Assembly: GCF_021325795.1 (NCBI RefSeq) | Contig: NZ_JAHPZX010000004.1 | Span: 1 to 64,000, forward strand | DNA length: 64,000 nucleotides | Direction of reading: 5' to 3' | Origin: Bordetella sp. LUAb4 | Lineage (GTDB): Bacteria > Pseudomonadota > Gammaproteobacteria > Burkholderiales > Burkholderiaceae_B | Shown here: positions 62,254 through 64,000 of the stretch, piece after piece | Position numbering within the stretch: the first letter of the stretch is position 1 | Layout: every line of letters starts with the position of its first letter | The notes under the pieces: generated by a model | Databases searched by the model: none | The model's input: the letters and a program-made list of their open reading frames with translations, nothing else | Told to the model about the DNA's origin: nothing | Position numbers and translations under genes: made by a program

Positions 62254-63231
62254 ATGCTTTCTTTCGCTCGCGTTTCGGCTTATTGCGCAGCGTTGATGTG
62301 CGTCACGGCTACCGCCAGCGTGGCGCAGGCCGCCGGCTTTCCCACGCGGCCGATCACCTTCATCGTGCCGTACACGCCCGGCGGTACCACCGACATCGTG
62401 GCGCGGACGGTCAGCCAGAAGCTGGGCGAGAAATTCGGCCAGACCGTGATCGTGGAGAATCGTCCCGGCGCGGGCGGTAATATCGGCATGGAGGCCGTGG
62501 CCAAGGCGGCGCCCGATGGCTACACCATCGGCTTCGGTGCCATCTCCACCAACGCGCTGAATCCCTTCGTTTATCCGTCCATGCCCTTCGATCCCACCAA
62601 GGCCTTCACCGGCATCAGCATGCTGGGCACGTCGGCGGTGGTGATCGAGGTCGGCCCGCAAGTGCCCGTCAAGGACATCGCGGGTCTGGTCGACTACGCC
62701 AAGAAGCATCCGGGGCAGGGCTTCGGCACACCGGGCACGGGAACGTCCATGCATCTGGCCGGCATCATGTTCGACCAGGCGACGGGCGCGGGCATGCAGC
62801 ATGTGCCTTACAAGGGTAGCTCGCAGGCCATCAACGACTTGCTGGGCGGCCATATCAACATCCTGTTCGACAATCTGCCGGCATCGCTGCCGCATATCAA
62901 GGCGGGCAAGGTGCACGCCCTGGCGGTCACGGGCAATCAGCGATCGAGCGTCTTGCCGGACGTGCCGACGCTCAAGGAATTGGGCTATGCGGGCGCCGTC
63001 GTGGATCCCTGGTTCGCCGTCTACGGCCCCGCGGGCATGCCGGCCGACGTCACCCAGGCATTGAGCGAGGCCTTCCGCTGGGCCCTGGCACTGCCGGACG
63101 TCAAGGAGAAGCTGCTGGCCGCCGGCTTCAATCCCTACGGGTCGACGCCGCAAGAGGTCGACACGCTCAGCCGCAATGAATACGAGCGCTTCAAGGCGCT
63201 TTCGGCGAAGGTGTCGTTGAAGGCGGAATAA
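62254..63231 (+). CDS. Bug family (tripartite tricarboxylate) solute receptor
   Basis: A 325-residue periplasmic Bug receptor, a family greatly expanded in Bordetella and relatives. The signal peptide ends near AQAAGF (about residue 27). The mature protein has YPTRPI-like FPTRPITFIVPYTPGGTTDIVAR, VENRPGAGGNIG, FGTPGTGTSMHLAG and VPYKGSSQAINDLLGGHI, all family hallmarks. Ligands are usually small carboxylates. It stands alone with no permease genes, as is normal for Bug proteins. GAGGAGA precedes the ATG. Confidence 0.95.
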   Translation: MLSFARVSAYCAALMCVTATASVAQAAGFPTRPITFIVPYTPGGTTDIVARTVSQKLGEKFGQTVIVENRPGAGGNIGMEAVAKAAPDGYTIGFGAISTNALNPFVYPSMPFDPTKAFTGISMLGTSAVVIEVGPQVPVKDIAGLVDYAKKHPGQGFGTPGTGTSMHLAGIMFDQATGAGMQHVPYKGSSQAINDLLGGHINILFDNLPASLPHIKAGKVHALAVTGNQRSSVLPDVPTLKELGYAGAVVDPWFAVYGPAGMPADVTQALSEAFRWALALPDVKEKLLAAGFNPYGSTPQEVDTLSRNEYERFKALSAKVSLKAE

Positions 63232-63257
63232 CCGGCGGTCGCCGCACGCAGCGCCAC

Positions 63258-64000
63258 TCACCGGCCGCGCGCGTACGCCGCCGCGCGCCGTTCGGCGAGG
63301 GCTTCGCGGCGGATGAAATCCGCTACTCCGGCATCGGCGGGATGATGATGCAGGTTGTACGGGGTATTCCACTGCGCCAGCCGGCCATCGCGCATCACGC
63401 CGACGCGGTCGGCGATGGCAAAGGCCTCGGCCTGGTCGTGCGTCACCAGCAAAGCGGTGTGGCCGGTCTCCTTGAGAATGTCGCGCAACTCGAACGCCAG
63501 CCTTTCGCGCGCATCGGCATCCAGATTGGAGAAGGGCTCATCCAGTAGCAGCAGTTCGGGCGCGGGCGCCAGTGCGCGCGCCAAGGCCACGCGCTGCTGC
63601 TGCCCGCCGGACAGTTCATGGGGATAGCTGTCCGCCTGCGCACCCAGGCCGACCAGTTCCAGCATGTCGCGCACGCGTTGGCGCTGCTGTGTTTTCGGCA
63701 AGCGACGCAGGCCGAAGCTCACATTGCCCGTCACGTCCAGATGCGGGAACAGGGCATAGTCCTGGAACATCATGCCCACGCGGCGTGCCTGCGGTGCCAC
63801 GCTGGCGGTCGGGCTGGATAGTTCCGTGCCGTCCAGGCGGATGTGTCCGTGGCGCAGCGGCTCGAAGCCGGCGATGGCGCGCAGCACCGAGGTCTTGCCG
63901 CATCCGGACGGACCCAGCAGGCTGCCGATATGGCCACGCGCCAGCGTCAGGCTCAGTGCGTCGACGACGACGCGTGGGCCTTGCTCGGTGTCGTAGGCCA
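63258..64000 (-). CDS. ABC transporter ATP-binding protein, Fe3+/phosphonate/polyamine type (5' end outside the window)
   Basis: At least 247 residues, with the start beyond the window edge. Walker A GPSGCGKTS, Q-loop MFQDYALFPHLDV, signature LSGGQQQR, Walker B LLLLDEPFSNLDA and switch His in LLVTHDQAEAFAIADRVGVM are all present. The sequence ends soon after the ATPase fold (NTPYNLHHHPADAGVADFIRREALAERR), so the C-terminal TOBE domain of FbpC/PotA-type ATPases is missing. The substrate cannot be told without the permease genes. Confidence 0.92.
   Translation of the reverse strand, partial: AYDTEQGPRVVVDALSLTLARGHIGSLLGPSGCGKTSVLRAIAGFEPLRHGHIRLDGTELSSPTASVAPQARRVGMMFQDYALFPHLDVTGNVSFGLRRLPKTQQRQRVRDMLELVGLGAQADSYPHELSGGQQQRVALARALAPAPELLLLDEPFSNLDADARERLAFELRDILKETGHTALLVTHDQAEAFAIADRVGVMRDGRLAQWNTPYNLHHHPADAGVADFIRREALAERRAAAYARGR

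Noticed and set aside
1-64000. tRNA, rRNA, insertion sequences or phage integration sites
   Set aside because: No cloverleaf-like gene, transposase or integrase motif was seen on either strand by eye; short RNA genes could still have been missed.

Overview
The window looks like chromosomal DNA of a high-GC betaproteobacterium of the family Alcaligenaceae, most likely Bordetella in the broad sense or a close relative such as Achromobacter. This is inferred from gene content and order (gmk-rpoZ-spoT, rph/rdgB/hemW, glnA-ntrB-ntrC, smpB/ratA/rnfH, a Bug-type solute receptor) and could not be confirmed by a search. No rRNA, tRNA, insertion sequence, integrase or CRISPR array was seen.

1-9 kb: the 5' end of a TccC/RHS-like toxin-complex protein; divergent ppsR and ppsA (PEP synthase and its regulator); an AT-richer accessory patch with a predicted type VI phospholipase effector (Tle1/DUF2235) and a lipoprotein that is probably its immunity partner; then a short Ada-type repair regulator and a class I glutamine amidotransferase. 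9-17 kb: nfeD and qmcA, followed head-to-tail by six paralogous multi-pass membrane proteins. Only the first has an intact GGEEF diguanylate cyclase motif. Three have degenerate motifs but keep the RxxD product-binding site, and two have no GGDEF domain. This array is the most unusual object in the window. 17-22 kb: smpB, ratA, rnfH and a valine-degradation cluster behind two perfect palindromic operators. 22-31 kb: VIT-family transporter, ygfZ with an internal minisatellite, mltG-tmk-holB-tatD, an ankyrin protein, a glyoxalase and its WYL-type regulator.

30-41 kb: glnHPQ-like amino-acid importer, the gmk-rpoZ-spoT stringent-response cluster, an SDR, an NlpC/P60 hydrolase and a ZnuD-like TonB receptor behind a small Cys/His protein; several minisatellites lie here. 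42-48 kb: tandem bestrophin-like channels, a metNIQ-like importer whose leader can fold over the Shine-Dalgarno sequence, yicC and rph. 48-54 kb: a chemoreceptor and an EAL-CBS-GGDEF protein sit between rph and rdgB-hemW. 54-59 kb: glnA with a textbook sigma-54 promoter and NtrC-like sites, then ntrB and ntrC. 59-64 kb: LysR regulator, two pirins, a Bug receptor and the 5' part of an ABC ATPase.

Themes: cyclic-di-GMP signalling (six-gene array plus the EAL-CBS-GGDEF protein), nitrogen and amino-acid uptake and assimilation, and many short tandem or dispersed repeats, including a REP-like element with core TTTGGGCTANCGCCC at four sites.
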